Assembly: GCA_021796055.1 (NCBI GenBank)
Contig: JAJYOS010000023.1
Coordinates: 1 to 17,515 of the forward strand
Direction: 5' to 3'
Source: Bacteroidota bacterium
Lineage (GTDB): Bacteria; Bacteroidota; Kryptoniia; Kryptoniales; JAKASW01
DNA length: 17,515 bases
In this document: positions 9,122-17,515 of the stretch, in pieces
Numbering within the stretch: position 1 is the first letter of the stretch
Layout of the letters: each line of letters starts with the position of its first letter
Program-made: the position numbers and the translations under genes
Notes under the pieces: generated by a model
What the model saw: the letters and a program-made list of their open reading frames with translations, nothing else
The model's database searches: none
Told to the model about the DNA's origin: nothing

Positions 9122-12100
9122 ATGAGCAAAGCGACGAGTAGCACAAGATTCTCTCCGAGGACATTGCTGATACTATCGGCTGTGGCGAGCCTTGTCCTTA
9201 TCGCCTCGGGGTTGGTGTACTACAGCATCGAACAGAAAAGAATATTTCATCAAGAATATATAGGAATTGCTTCGGTAGCCAATCTGAAAGTGAGGGATAT
9301 TGAGCGTTGGCGACTGGAGCGGCTCGCGGACGCGAGGGAGCTTGCGAGGAGCCCGCTATTAGATCGGGCTATCTTCAAATGGCTGAGGTCGAGCAACGAC
9401 GCGAGGGTACGGGGTGAGATTCGAAAGCAGCTGCAGCTTGAGAGGAAACTCTCGCTCTATAAGAACGCGTTTGTCGCGGACACAACAGGGCGTACAATCA
9501 TCGCCGGCGGAAGAAACATACCTGAGATTGGAAGCGCGGAGAGGAGTTATTTTGAAGAGACACTCAGGACACGCGAGCCTGTCCTTGGCGATATTTTTCA
9601 TGGATCCGACGGCAGGGAATATATTGACGTCATGGACGCGGTAATTAATAAAGCTCGGAAGCCTGTCGCGGTAGTTGTCCTTCGAAGTGATGTCGCAAAC
9701 TTCATTTTTCCTCTTCTCAACTCATGGCCCGTAGCGAATAGAACTGCCGAGACAGTCCTGGTCGAAAGGCGTGGCAACAACGTTGTTACGCTTAACCCTT
9801 TTAGGTCAGGCCACCATAAGTCGGAAACAGTCGTCATTCCCCTCGGCCGGACCGACGCACCTGCTGTACAGGCAGTGCTTGGAAAAGTTGGCATGTTCGA
9901 AGGTAGGGATTACCGCGGGAAAAGCGTTCTTGCCGATATTCGCGCGATCCCAGGCACACCTTGGTTCCTCATCGCGAGAGTCGATACGCAGGAGTTATTC
10001 AAGGAAATTCGTTATCGAGTGGGGACTGTCGGTCTGCTTATTGCGCTCATCATTCTATTTCTCACCGGCGCGACTGCTTACGCTTATCGTGACAGGCAGG
10101 CCGAAGTTTATCGTGAATTATACGAAAGGGAAGCCGAACTACGAGAGATCCACGAAGAATACAGGGCAACGGTCTACAGCATAGGCGACGGAGTAATTAC
10201 CACGGATATTCATGGGAGCGTAAAGCAAATGAATCCTGTTGCCGAAAAACTTACCGGATGGAAAGAATCGGATGCTAAGGGGAAGGCGTTGGAAGAGGTT
10301 TTCAAAACTTTGGGCGAAGAGACAGGGAAGGCGCAGCAGAGTGAACTGGAGCGAGTTTTCCGAGAGGGAGTCGTTGTTGGATCCGCTGAACCTACCATCC
10401 TTGTTTCAAAAGACGGCGTAAAATATCCGATTTCATATACTGTCGCTCCTATCCACGATGATAAGTCTAGGAACGTAGGACTGGTCATGGTCTTCCAGGA
10501 CGAGAGCGCGGGACGTGAGGCGGCTAGGAAGCTGAAGGAAAGTGAGGGCAACTACCGGAACCTCGTGCAGATGTCCCCGGATGCCATAGTAATCTACCAG
10601 GATGGCAAAGTCGTTTTCATAAACGAACCGGGCGCCAAACTCGCGGGCGCGCGAACTACCGAGGAATTGATCGGCAAACCGATCACGGATTTTATGAATC
10701 CCGACAGCCTGAAAGAATCCAGGGCTAGAGAGGAACGGATGCTGAGGGGGGAGAAAGTCCAATATCCCGTTGAGGATAAATACCTGAAGCTTGATGGTAC
10801 GGAGGTGCCGGTGGAGATTTCGGCGGGGCCGACCTTCTTTGGTGGGAAAGCCGCGATGCAGGTAGTCATCCGTGACGTTACCGAGAGGGTCAGGAGAGAA
10901 CGCGAGCTCCATGAAAGCCAGGAAAGGTTCAGGACCCTCTTTGAAAATTCCACGATTGGCCTTTACAGGACGACTCCCGGTGGTGAAATTATCCTTTCGA
11001 ATCCAGCTCTCGTGCAAATGCTCGGCTACTCGTCCTTCGATGAGCTGGCATCAAGAAATCTTGAGGATGAAGGGTTTGAGCCAAATTATTCGCGCCGGGA
11101 GTTCATAGACCGAATTGAGAAAGACGGCGAAGTCATAGGCTTGGAATCGTCATGGCCTCGAAAAGACGGCTCCGTAATCTATGTGAGGGAGAACGCCCGC
11201 GCGATGCGGGATTCCAGCGGGAAGAGCGTCTACTATGATGGCACAGTGGAAGACATAACGGAGCACAGGAAGGCGGAGCACGCGCTCAGAGAGAGTGAGG
11301 AGAAATTCCGCGCGCTGGTCGAAGGATCAGCTTCCGCAATCTGGATCCATAATGGGGATCATCTCTTGTACGCCAATCCGACCGCCATAAGGTTGACGGG
11401 GTATACGCTGGATGAACTCACCAAGATGGACATTATGGAGATTCATTTGCCTGAAGAGCGGGCTTTGTTGAGAGAGCAAATAATGAAACGGCTCGGCGGA
11501 GAGGATGTGGTAAATCATTTTGAATCAAGGATTCTAAGGAAAAACGGCGATACGGTGTGGGCCGATTTCACGGCGTCGCTTATAGAATACAGAGAAGGAC
11601 CAGCGATCATAGTTTCGGCTTACGACATAAACGAACGAAAGAAGTTGGAAGAACAGCTGATACAATCACAAAAGATGGAGGGCCTCGGGAGGCTGGCGGG
11701 GGGAGTAGCTCACGATTTTAACAATATGCTTGGAGTGATAATCGGTTACGCTCAACTTCTTTTGAAGAAGGTGCCAAAGGACTCTCCAGAGTACAGATAT
11801 GTTGAGCTAATTGATTCTGCGTCGAATCGGGGAGCGGATCTCACGAAGCAGCTCCTGGCATTCGCGAGAAAAGAGATGGTCACTCCAAAGACCATAGATC
11901 CTAACGAGACAATTAAGTCCCTCCATAAGATGCTGGTGAAGTTGATCGGCGAGGATATTACGCTGAAGTTTGAACCGGGCGCAGACATCTGGAACATAAA
12001 GATGGATGAGACTCAGTTCGGCCAGATAGTGATTAATCTTGTGACAAACTCCAGGGACGCGATCAAAGGAATGGGGACCATCGCGATAGAGACCTCTAAC

Positions 12101-12787
12101 GCCTATATGACCGAGCGGTCTGTAAAAGACAGGTTGGATATGACACCGGGTGAATATTTTGTGATGAACGTTTCCGATGACGGCGTCGGGATGGATAAGG
12201 AGACTATGGGAAAAATATTTGAGCCGTTCTTCACCACGAAAGCTAAAGGGCAGGGAACCGGGTTAGGCTTGTCGACGGTCTATGGGATAGTCAGGCAGAA
12301 CGGTGGAAGCATAAGCGTGTACAGCGAGGTGGGAATTGGGACGACTCTCAAGATCTACTTGCCAAGGCACAGTGGTACGCTGGATAAAACCAAGACTGAA
12401 GAGCGGACCGCCGATGTCAATGGAAGTGAGACCGTCCTTGTAGTAGAGGATCAGGCTCAACTTCTCGAAATGGCAAAGAACGTTTTGGAGGGATACGGTT
12501 ACAAAGTACTCACGGCCCAAAAGCCGGGGGAGGCGATTCTGCTTTGCATGGCTTCCAGAGGAGAGATACATGTCTTACTTACGGACGTAATAATGCCGGA
12601 GATGAACGGGAAAGAACTAAGAGCGAAGGTAGAGACTATCATCCCCGGCATCAAAACCGTGTTTATGTCCGGCTATACAGCAGACATTATTGGCGAACGT
12701 GGCATGCTGGAGAAAGACATAGAGTTCATTCAAAAACCATTCACCCCTTACTCGCTGGCCGGAAAGATAAGAAAGGTCTTGAGCTAA
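9122..12787 (+). CDS. membrane hybrid histidine kinase with Cache-like sensor, four PAS domains and receiver (paralogue)
   Basis: A 1221-residue paralogue of the preceding kinase. Segments: TM1 (about 13-35), extracytoplasmic Cache-like domain (about 36-299), TM2 (about 301-321), four PAS domains starting near 346, 477, 601 and 728, then HisKA with H864 in G-G-V-A-H-D-F-N-N. The ATPase has N972 and N976, D-D-G-V-G-M (1019-1024), F-E-P-F-F and G-Q-G-T-G-L-G-L. The receiver has D1110, phospho-acceptor D1155 in L-L-T-D-V-I-M-P-E-M-N-G, and K1205. All catalytic positions are present. The sensor, the last PAS domain, the kinase core and the receiver are strongly similar to the first kinase; the other PAS domains are not simple counterparts. 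The ATG at 9122 lacks a good ribosome-binding site but leaves a natural cytoplasmic tail before TM1. The gene ends 20 bases before the convergent sprA stop. The signal and target are unknown. Confidence 0.95.
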   Translation: MSKATSSTRFSPRTLLILSAVASLVLIASGLVYYSIEQKRIFHQEYIGIASVANLKVRDIERWRLERLADARELARSPLLDRAIFKWLRSSNDARVRGEIRKQLQLERKLSLYKNAFVADTTGRTIIAGGRNIPEIGSAERSYFEETLRTREPVLGDIFHGSDGREYIDVMDAVINKARKPVAVVVLRSDVANFIFPLLNSWPVANRTAETVLVERRGNNVVTLNPFRSGHHKSETVVIPLGRTDAPAVQAVLGKVGMFEGRDYRGKSVLADIRAIPGTPWFLIARVDTQELFKEIRYRVGTVGLLIALIILFLTGATAYAYRDRQAEVYRELYEREAELREIHEEYRATVYSIGDGVITTDIHGSVKQMNPVAEKLTGWKESDAKGKALEEVFKTLGEETGKAQQSELERVFREGVVVGSAEPTILVSKDGVKYPISYTVAPIHDDKSRNVGLVMVFQDESAGREAARKLKESEGNYRNLVQMSPDAIVIYQDGKVVFINEPGAKLAGARTTEELIGKPITDFMNPDSLKESRAREERMLRGEKVQYPVEDKYLKLDGTEVPVEISAGPTFFGGKAAMQVVIRDVTERVRRERELHESQERFRTLFENSTIGLYRTTPGGEIILSNPALVQMLGYSSFDELASRNLEDEGFEPNYSRREFIDRIEKDGEVIGLESSWPRKDGSVIYVRENARAMRDSSGKSVYYDGTVEDITEHRKAEHALRESEEKFRALVEGSASAIWIHNGDHLLYANPTAIRLTGYTLDELTKMDIMEIHLPEERALLREQIMKRLGGEDVVNHFESRILRKNGDTVWADFTASLIEYREGPAIIVSAYDINERKKLEEQLIQSQKMEGLGRLAGGVAHDFNNMLGVIIGYAQLLLKKVPKDSPEYRYVELIDSASNRGADLTKQLLAFARKEMVTPKTIDPNETIKSLHKMLVKLIGEDITLKFEPGADIWNIKMDETQFGQIVINLVTNSRDAIKGMGTIAIETSNAYMTERSVKDRLDMTPGEYFVMNVSDDGVGMDKETMGKIFEPFFTTKAKGQGTGLGLSTVYGIVRQNGGSISVYSEVGIGTTLKIYLPRHSGTLDKTKTEERTADVNGSETVLVVEDQAQLLEMAKNVLEGYGYKVLTAQKPGEAILLCMASRGEIHVLLTDVIMPEMNGKELRAKVETIIPGIKTVFMSGYTADIIGERGMLEKDIEFIQKPFTPYSLAGKIRKVLS

Positions 12788-12807
12788 TCCGACAACATTC
12801 GATTGGG

Positions 12808-15800
12808 TCAACTTCCTATAGACACGTGGACGTTGACGCCAGCTTCGTTTGTTGTCGTTCCCGGGATCGGGGAGCCGGGCGCCGTCGGGACTATGCGTGT
12901 GTTCTTATAATACAGCGAGGCGGTAACTTGCGAACTGAGAGAGTACTGGAACTGCAGGTCGAGTGAAATCTGGCTGGTTCCGTCTATTGGTGTACTTCCA
13001 CCGCTGATATTCTGAAGTTGATACGAATAGCTGGTTGTCTGGGATACAGAATAACTCGCGCTTATGTTGATGTTGTTCTTAAAGTTCAGGCCGAGGAAGG
13101 GAAGGGACAAGCCTTGTTTCTGATACTGTGCTGTCACCGAGAGCTGTCCGGTGTACGATTCTGCGATCGTCTGTGCCGAAGGATTGAGCGAGTATTGAGT
13201 ACTCGTGTTGTATAAAATCGACCCGCTTATGGTCGCGTTGGTGAAATTTTTAAACGCGATATTCATTCCCAGCAAGGGTTGGAAGCCGTATGCTACCGAT
13301 TGAGCGTTCGTAACAATTCCCTGACCATCCGTGTTAGTCCAGGACTGACTGTAACTTGATTGGTAGGCATCGTTCAGGCTCACCTGCGACGCGAAGGTCT
13401 TGAATAGCGGAAGATTCTCAAGGCCGTCCCACGAAAATGAATAGTTGAGATCGGGCGCGTATTGTCCGAATATTTTCTGGAGGACCGGGAAAGTCTCGAA
13501 GCCCTGCAGGAACGCCTGTGACATCTTCTGTGCCGGTGTGGATTTCGTATTGCCGGGGTCGGAGGCCTGAAGGTTTTTGTAATCGGCGGCTACCTGGTTA
13601 ATGCCGCTTTTGAACGCCGAGAATATAAAAACCGGTGGAAGCGTAAAGAAGCTCTTCGTTATTTGTCCGCTTACCTGCGTGCTGATGCTGCTCGGGATGA
13701 TATAACCGCCTGAATCGACGGAGAAAGTTGTGTTCCGGTTGTAGGACCAGGCGACGTTCCATGATAGGTTCAGCTGGGCCCCCGACCAAAGGCTGCGCGA
13801 CGTGGTTATTGTCACATTGTTGCTGTTTGAGAAATTGTCGGTGATGTTCACACCGCTTATCGCGACCCTCCTCGTCGGTCCAAGCGAGAACTGGAAAAAC
13901 GGAAAACCTGTTTTCGGCTTGAGAGACAACACCCCGTACGGATCGGAAACGAGTCCGAGCTGGTAGAGCTGCGACGGGCCAAGTTCCGGATTGCTCTGTT
14001 GAGCGAACGGTATCATAAAGAAATTGCCCATCCCTGGGCGGAGGCTCGGTAGCCCACCGTTTGTCGCTGTATTAGTTGACGAAAAATTCAATCCTATATT
14101 CTGAAAATCAAGGAAAGGAATCTTCACCAGGATGTCGAGAAGCTTTCCTATACTCTCTGAGTTTCCTGAGGAGGTGTCCGTCTTGGGAGCGGAAAATTCC
14201 TCGCGCCCTCTCCCGCGTCCCGGTCCTCGTGCCGGCGCCGGAGAGGCGGCTGTTCCGCCGGAGAACCACGGATCGGTCAGAGATTTCAGATAGAGATTAG
14301 TGCCGAGCTGCAATGATGAATTGAACCCGGCGCTTTTCCCGAGCGGCCCCTGCTGGGCGGAGTTATTCCATTGATAACCGGAGTTGTAGCTGGCCTGCAG
14401 GTTAAGATATTTCTGAACTCCGAAAGGAAGATGGGGAGAAGTGGATAGGGCAAACTGCTCGCTGAATCCGTAATCCTCGCCGAAATTTATAAGGCCTCCG
14501 TTGAGGAAAATCTGCTTGAACACGTAAGAATCCGGAAGAAGCTGCAGACCGCCCGTCGAGTTTGTGTCGGACTCGAGCGAGACGAGCGAGCTGTTGACGG
14601 AAAAATTGTAGCTGATACTCGGATTGAGAATCCCGTTGTTTGTCAGCTGCCACGTGAATCCCCCGCCTCTCTGCGCGACGAAGTTCGGAGTGATGATCGG
14701 CGTGGTCTGCGACCAGAGATCGTTTATCGTAAGAGATCTGTTCGCGTTCATGGAAAGACTAAAAGAATTCGGGAGGTACCTTATCTGGAAATCATTTGAT
14801 TGACCGGCAACTCCTTTGGTGACTGACGCGAATGGAGTGATGAAGGCCATGGGGTCAAGCTGGACCGAGTAGCCTGCGTTGTATTGCCACGACCATTGAT
14901 TTCCATATCTCGTCTGTGTGTTCCTGAAATTTGAACCGCTCCAGTTAAAACCCATTGTGACGTTGTCTACGATGTCCTTAACGTACCACAGATTGGACGG
15001 GAGCACTATTCTCATATTCGAGATGGACCATTGGTTGTTGACTGTGATCGACTGGGAACTCAACAAAAGGCTATCTGCCAATGTCGCCGCGCGGCTTCGG
15101 GTGAAACCCTGGCTCATGAGGAAGGTTGTTCTTCGCTTGACGGCTTCGGAGACCAGGACGTCGCTGTTCGGAAGATAAAGCGGATTTGAAAAAGACTCCG
15201 TGTGATTGTAATAGAACGGAATCGTCGTACCCACCCATGCCCGCGGGAGGAAACGGCTCAGGTTCAAAGAACCGCTTATTCCCCAATTTAGCTGCGCGTT
15301 GAGATTCCCGAACTGTGTCGTGAGGGAATGGAAATACGGACTAATGCTAGTGTAGTTGAATGAAATCGATCCGAGGTCCGCAAGTTGGAGGCTGCTCGAT
15401 AGCTGGTATGCCAGACCGGGAGTATTGTTGACGTTCGTAAGTCGCAGGACGTCAACCCAGATTTCACCAGTGAGCGGCAAAGGAGTACCTGTGTGCGGCG
15501 GGTTAACCACGCCTATTTGAAAATATGTCACGTTCTGAAGCGACGGGTTTCCCTGAACCCAATAGGTGGAGCCGGGTGCCCCGTTATCCGCGGGAACCGG
15601 CGGTATAGCCTGGTTGACTGAGTCGCGCGTCTCCTTAAGCGAAGTGAGACTTGCAAGGTTGATTACAAAATCCTGCCAACCAGGTTTAATGGGTTGCCTG
15701 TATTCGTAGAAGTTGTTCGCGTCCGTCCCGAATCTGAGGTAAACCGAAGCGTCGTAATCAGTCGAATCGACATAGTTGAAAGAGGGATCCCCATGTACGT

Positions 15801-17515
15801 ACATCTTCATCGTCCGGTAGTTGAAGACGTTCATCGCCTGAGGAAATACCTTGTAGACGTACCTCGTGCTGTCATCCTGGAGGCCATTTAGAATCAGAGC
15901 GAGAGATTGCTCGTTGCCGAGGAGTGGGCCGCTTGTGCTGGAATTGACTACCGGCCTGAGACCCGGAGCGGGCGGCGTGTAGCCCGGGTTGTCCTCAACG
16001 CTCACTACGGATACCTGCATGGTGCTGTCGTTCGGATTTGGAGACTTCCAGTAATTTCCGACGAGTTCCATCTTCGCGATTTTGATTCGCATGGGCGCGG
16101 TCATGCCGTTGAACCATACGCGAACATACTGGACGTTGGAAAGAGTCGGACTTCCGATCGCCCTTGAATAGTCCTGCAGAGGTATGATGTACTGATACCA
16201 TCCGTTGGAACCTCCGCCAGCTATGAACTTGTTTTTTACCGTGTCAAGTTTGACAGCATACTCGTAGTAGCTGTTCAGCAGGTCGAGAGTGCCGTTGTGG
16301 TTGAGGTCTTCGGTATCAGGAAACTTGCCCCAGGATGTGATATGATTTCCTTCGGTACCGTTGACGCGGTAGTACGCGCTATCGTGTGGATTTGTCGCGC
16401 TGTTGTTGAAATAGTAATCGTCGCCGTCGGGATCGAGGCCGGTTGGATCCCATGGCCTGCCCGAGTTAGCAACGATCCAAGGGAAATCCGCCCTTTCCTT
16501 CGCGTCATTCATCCCGTCTATGCCATAATCCAGAGTATCCGAGACCAACGCGTTGTATCCGAAAGGATCCTCCGTGTGCAATACGCCGTCGCCGACAACA
16601 TCCTCGCTTATTTGTCCGAGATCGATGTGCATTGTGCCGGGGCCGGGAGCCTGTATCACCTTCATCCAGATCTCGATATAAGTTATGTTCTGCGACAGCA
16701 GGTCGCTGGCGTTCGATGATAGGAGTGTCATCATCCCGCCCCAATTCTGTTGGGGATCGGCCATCAATGTGGAGTCAAGATTCTTTGTACGGTTGAACTG
16801 TCCTCTCACGGTATCGAGCATTCCGATCGAAAGCACAGTCTGAGTCTGCTGGCTCGAAGATACCTGTTTTTGCGGCCATATGGCCTTCACGCTCGTCTCG
16901 CCGGGAAGCCTGTTGTACCAGTAAGTCCAGGCCCTGTAGTAATTCTTGACCGAATCGACTATGCCTGGATGAAGGGAATCGAGAACGGAGACTGCCGGCG
17001 GGCTTGCCATCGTCCAATTTGAAAATGTTATAGGGAGCGGGATCGTCTTCTTGGCGCCTTCGAAATCGTCTATGTATGCCATGCCCTGGTGATGGTCGCT
17101 TGGTATCACGCTCTGACTCGTGTTCGGATTCGGTAGCATGTATGCCGCCTCGCCGTGGAATGTAATGCTCGACGGCGCGGCGGTCTGCAGGATTGGAAGC
17201 GCATTTAGCGCAGTCGTCAGGAATGGAAGCTGTAAGACCGTCCCCGCGTCGGCTTCCAGCATAAGGTTGCTTATCGGCTCCTGTCCCAGCCTGATGTTGG
17301 AGACCGGAGATTGCTGCGAATAGTTCATCAGTGTGAAGCCGATGTCGGTGCTCTTGTTAATCCTGTAATCGGCCCGGAGTCCTGACAGAGATTTCGAAGC
17401 GAGCTGGAAGAGGTCGTTGGTCTGATATTGAATCTGAACATTGGCGCCGGGCTGCAGTGCGGCCTGGTCAAGTATCTGGACTTCTCCCGTCACATAATCG
17501 ACGGTGTAATCCACT
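12808..17515 (-). CDS. sprA: SprA, type IX secretion outer-membrane translocon, C-terminal part (5' truncated)
   Basis: An open frame of 1568 codons runs from the right edge to TGA at 12808-12810. The GTG at 17514 only marks the window edge; complete SprA proteins are about 2300-2500 residues, so some 800 N-terminal residues are missing. SprA landmarks are plain (fragment numbering): Y-I-D-D-F-E-G (147-153), Y-I-E-I-W-M (about 273-278), L-G-Q-I-S-E-D near 295, N-G-T-E-G-N and P-D-T-E-D-L-N (about 384-400), N-E-Q-S-L followed by Y-V-Y-K, and N-N-F-Y-E-Y. The rest alternates polar and hydrophobic residues with many aromatics, as expected for barrel strands and loops. SprA forms the giant outer-membrane barrel that exports type IX substrates. 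A Pro/Gly/Arg-rich stretch with G-R-G-R-G-R lies near 1090-1105. The gene converges on the second kinase and has no functional link to it that I can see. Confidence 0.94.
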   Translation of the reverse strand, partial: VDYTVDYVTGEVQILDQAALQPGANVQIQYQTNDLFQLASKSLSGLRADYRINKSTDIGFTLMNYSQQSPVSNIRLGQEPISNLMLEADAGTVLQLPFLTTALNALPILQTAAPSSITFHGEAAYMLPNPNTSQSVIPSDHHQGMAYIDDFEGAKKTIPLPITFSNWTMASPPAVSVLDSLHPGIVDSVKNYYRAWTYWYNRLPGETSVKAIWPQKQVSSSQQTQTVLSIGMLDTVRGQFNRTKNLDSTLMADPQQNWGGMMTLLSSNASDLLSQNITYIEIWMKVIQAPGPGTMHIDLGQISEDVVGDGVLHTEDPFGYNALVSDTLDYGIDGMNDAKERADFPWIVANSGRPWDPTGLDPDGDDYYFNNSATNPHDSAYYRVNGTEGNHITSWGKFPDTEDLNHNGTLDLLNSYYEYAVKLDTVKNKFIAGGGSNGWYQYIIPLQDYSRAIGSPTLSNVQYVRVWFNGMTAPMRIKIAKMELVGNYWKSPNPNDSTMQVSVVSVEDNPGYTPPAPGLRPVVNSSTSGPLLGNEQSLALILNGLQDDSTRYVYKVFPQAMNVFNYRTMKMYVHGDPSFNYVDSTDYDASVYLRFGTDANNFYEYRQPIKPGWQDFVINLASLTSLKETRDSVNQAIPPVPADNGAPGSTYWVQGNPSLQNVTYFQIGVVNPPHTGTPLPLTGEIWVDVLRLTNVNNTPGLAYQLSSSLQLADLGSISFNYTSISPYFHSLTTQFGNLNAQLNWGISGSLNLSRFLPRAWVGTTIPFYYNHTESFSNPLYLPNSDVLVSEAVKRRTTFLMSQGFTRSRAATLADSLLLSSQSITVNNQWSISNMRIVLPSNLWYVKDIVDNVTMGFNWSGSNFRNTQTRYGNQWSWQYNAGYSVQLDPMAFITPFASVTKGVAGQSNDFQIRYLPNSFSLSMNANRSLTINDLWSQTTPIITPNFVAQRGGGFTWQLTNNGILNPSISYNFSVNSSLVSLESDTNSTGGLQLLPDSYVFKQIFLNGGLINFGEDYGFSEQFALSTSPHLPFGVQKYLNLQASYNSGYQWNNSAQQGPLGKSAGFNSSLQLGTNLYLKSLTDPWFSGGTAASPAPARGPGRGRGREEFSAPKTDTSSGNSESIGKLLDILVKIPFLDFQNIGLNFSSTNTATNGGLPSLRPGMGNFFMIPFAQQSNPELGPSQLYQLGLVSDPYGVLSLKPKTGFPFFQFSLGPTRRVAISGVNITDNFSNSNNVTITTSRSLWSGAQLNLSWNVAWSYNRNTTFSVDSGGYIIPSSISTQVSGQITKSFFTLPPVFIFSAFKSGINQVAADYKNLQASDPGNTKSTPAQKMSQAFLQGFETFPVLQKIFGQYAPDLNYSFSWDGLENLPLFKTFASQVSLNDAYQSSYSQSWTNTDGQGIVTNAQSVAYGFQPLLGMNIAFKNFTNATISGSILYNTSTQYSLNPSAQTIAESYTGQLSVTAQYQKQGLSLPFLGLNFKNNINISASYSVSQTTSYSYQLQNISGGSTPIDGTSQISLDLQFQYSLSSQVTASLYYKNTRIVPTAPGSPIPGTTTNEAGVNVHVSIGS

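Noticed and set aside
12788..12807. Bidirectional terminator between the second kinase and sprA
   Set aside because: The gap is only 20 bases, with no inverted repeat and no T-run.
14918..17323. Several plus-strand open frames of 60-140 codons opposite sprA
   Set aside because: They mirror the sprA coding strand, have no recognisable domains and no convincing ribosome-binding sites.
17512..17514. GTG at 17514 as the true start of sprA
   Set aside because: The frame is open to the window edge and the sequence enters in the middle of a conserved SprA region, so the start must lie outside.

Overview
The window looks like chromosomal DNA from a bacterium of the Fibrobacterota-Chlorobiota-Bacteroidota (FCB) superphylum. 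The strongest marker is the partial minus-strand gene at 12808-17515. It encodes the C-terminal two thirds or so of SprA, the outer-membrane translocon of the type IX secretion system, which is essentially confined to that superphylum. Base composition looks close to 50% GC by eye, and several genes lack a clear Shine-Dalgarno site, which is common in that group. A lineage near Chlorobiota/Ignavibacteria is plausible, but I cannot fix it from sequence alone. I see no tRNA, rRNA, CRISPR array, insertion sequence or phage gene.

Region 1 (1-4267, + strand) is the end of a chemotaxis operon. In order it holds the tail of cheW, a short single-domain CheR-type methyltransferase, a metallo-beta-lactamase-fold hydrolase whose start overlaps that gene by ATGA, a full two-domain cheR, cheB (overlapping cheR by TAATG) and cheD. 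CheR, CheB and CheD together methylate, demethylate/deamidate and deamidate chemoreceptors, so this is an adaptation module. cheA, cheY and receptor genes are not in the window and presumably lie upstream. The unusual part is the methyltransferase-hydrolase pair placed between cheW and cheR.

Region 2 (4375-12787, + strand) holds two very large paralogous membrane hybrid histidine kinases, of 1473 and 1221 residues. Each has two membrane segments flanking a Cache-like extracytoplasmic sensor, a chain of PAS domains (six and four), a HisKA/HATPase core and a C-terminal receiver. Their ends are closely related, while the middle PAS chain differs in number and type. The length difference of 252 residues fits two PAS modules. 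One PAS domain present only in the first kinase resembles the redox-sensing FAD PAS domain of NifL. A 325-base stretch without a convincing gene separates the two kinases, so they may be transcribed separately.

Region 3 (12808-17515, - strand) is the partial sprA, convergent with the second kinase and only 20 bases from its stop codon. Its 5' end lies beyond the window.

Nothing here proves a wholly new system. The best candidates for a closer look are the mini-CheR/hydrolase pair inside the che operon and the modular divergence of the two kinases.
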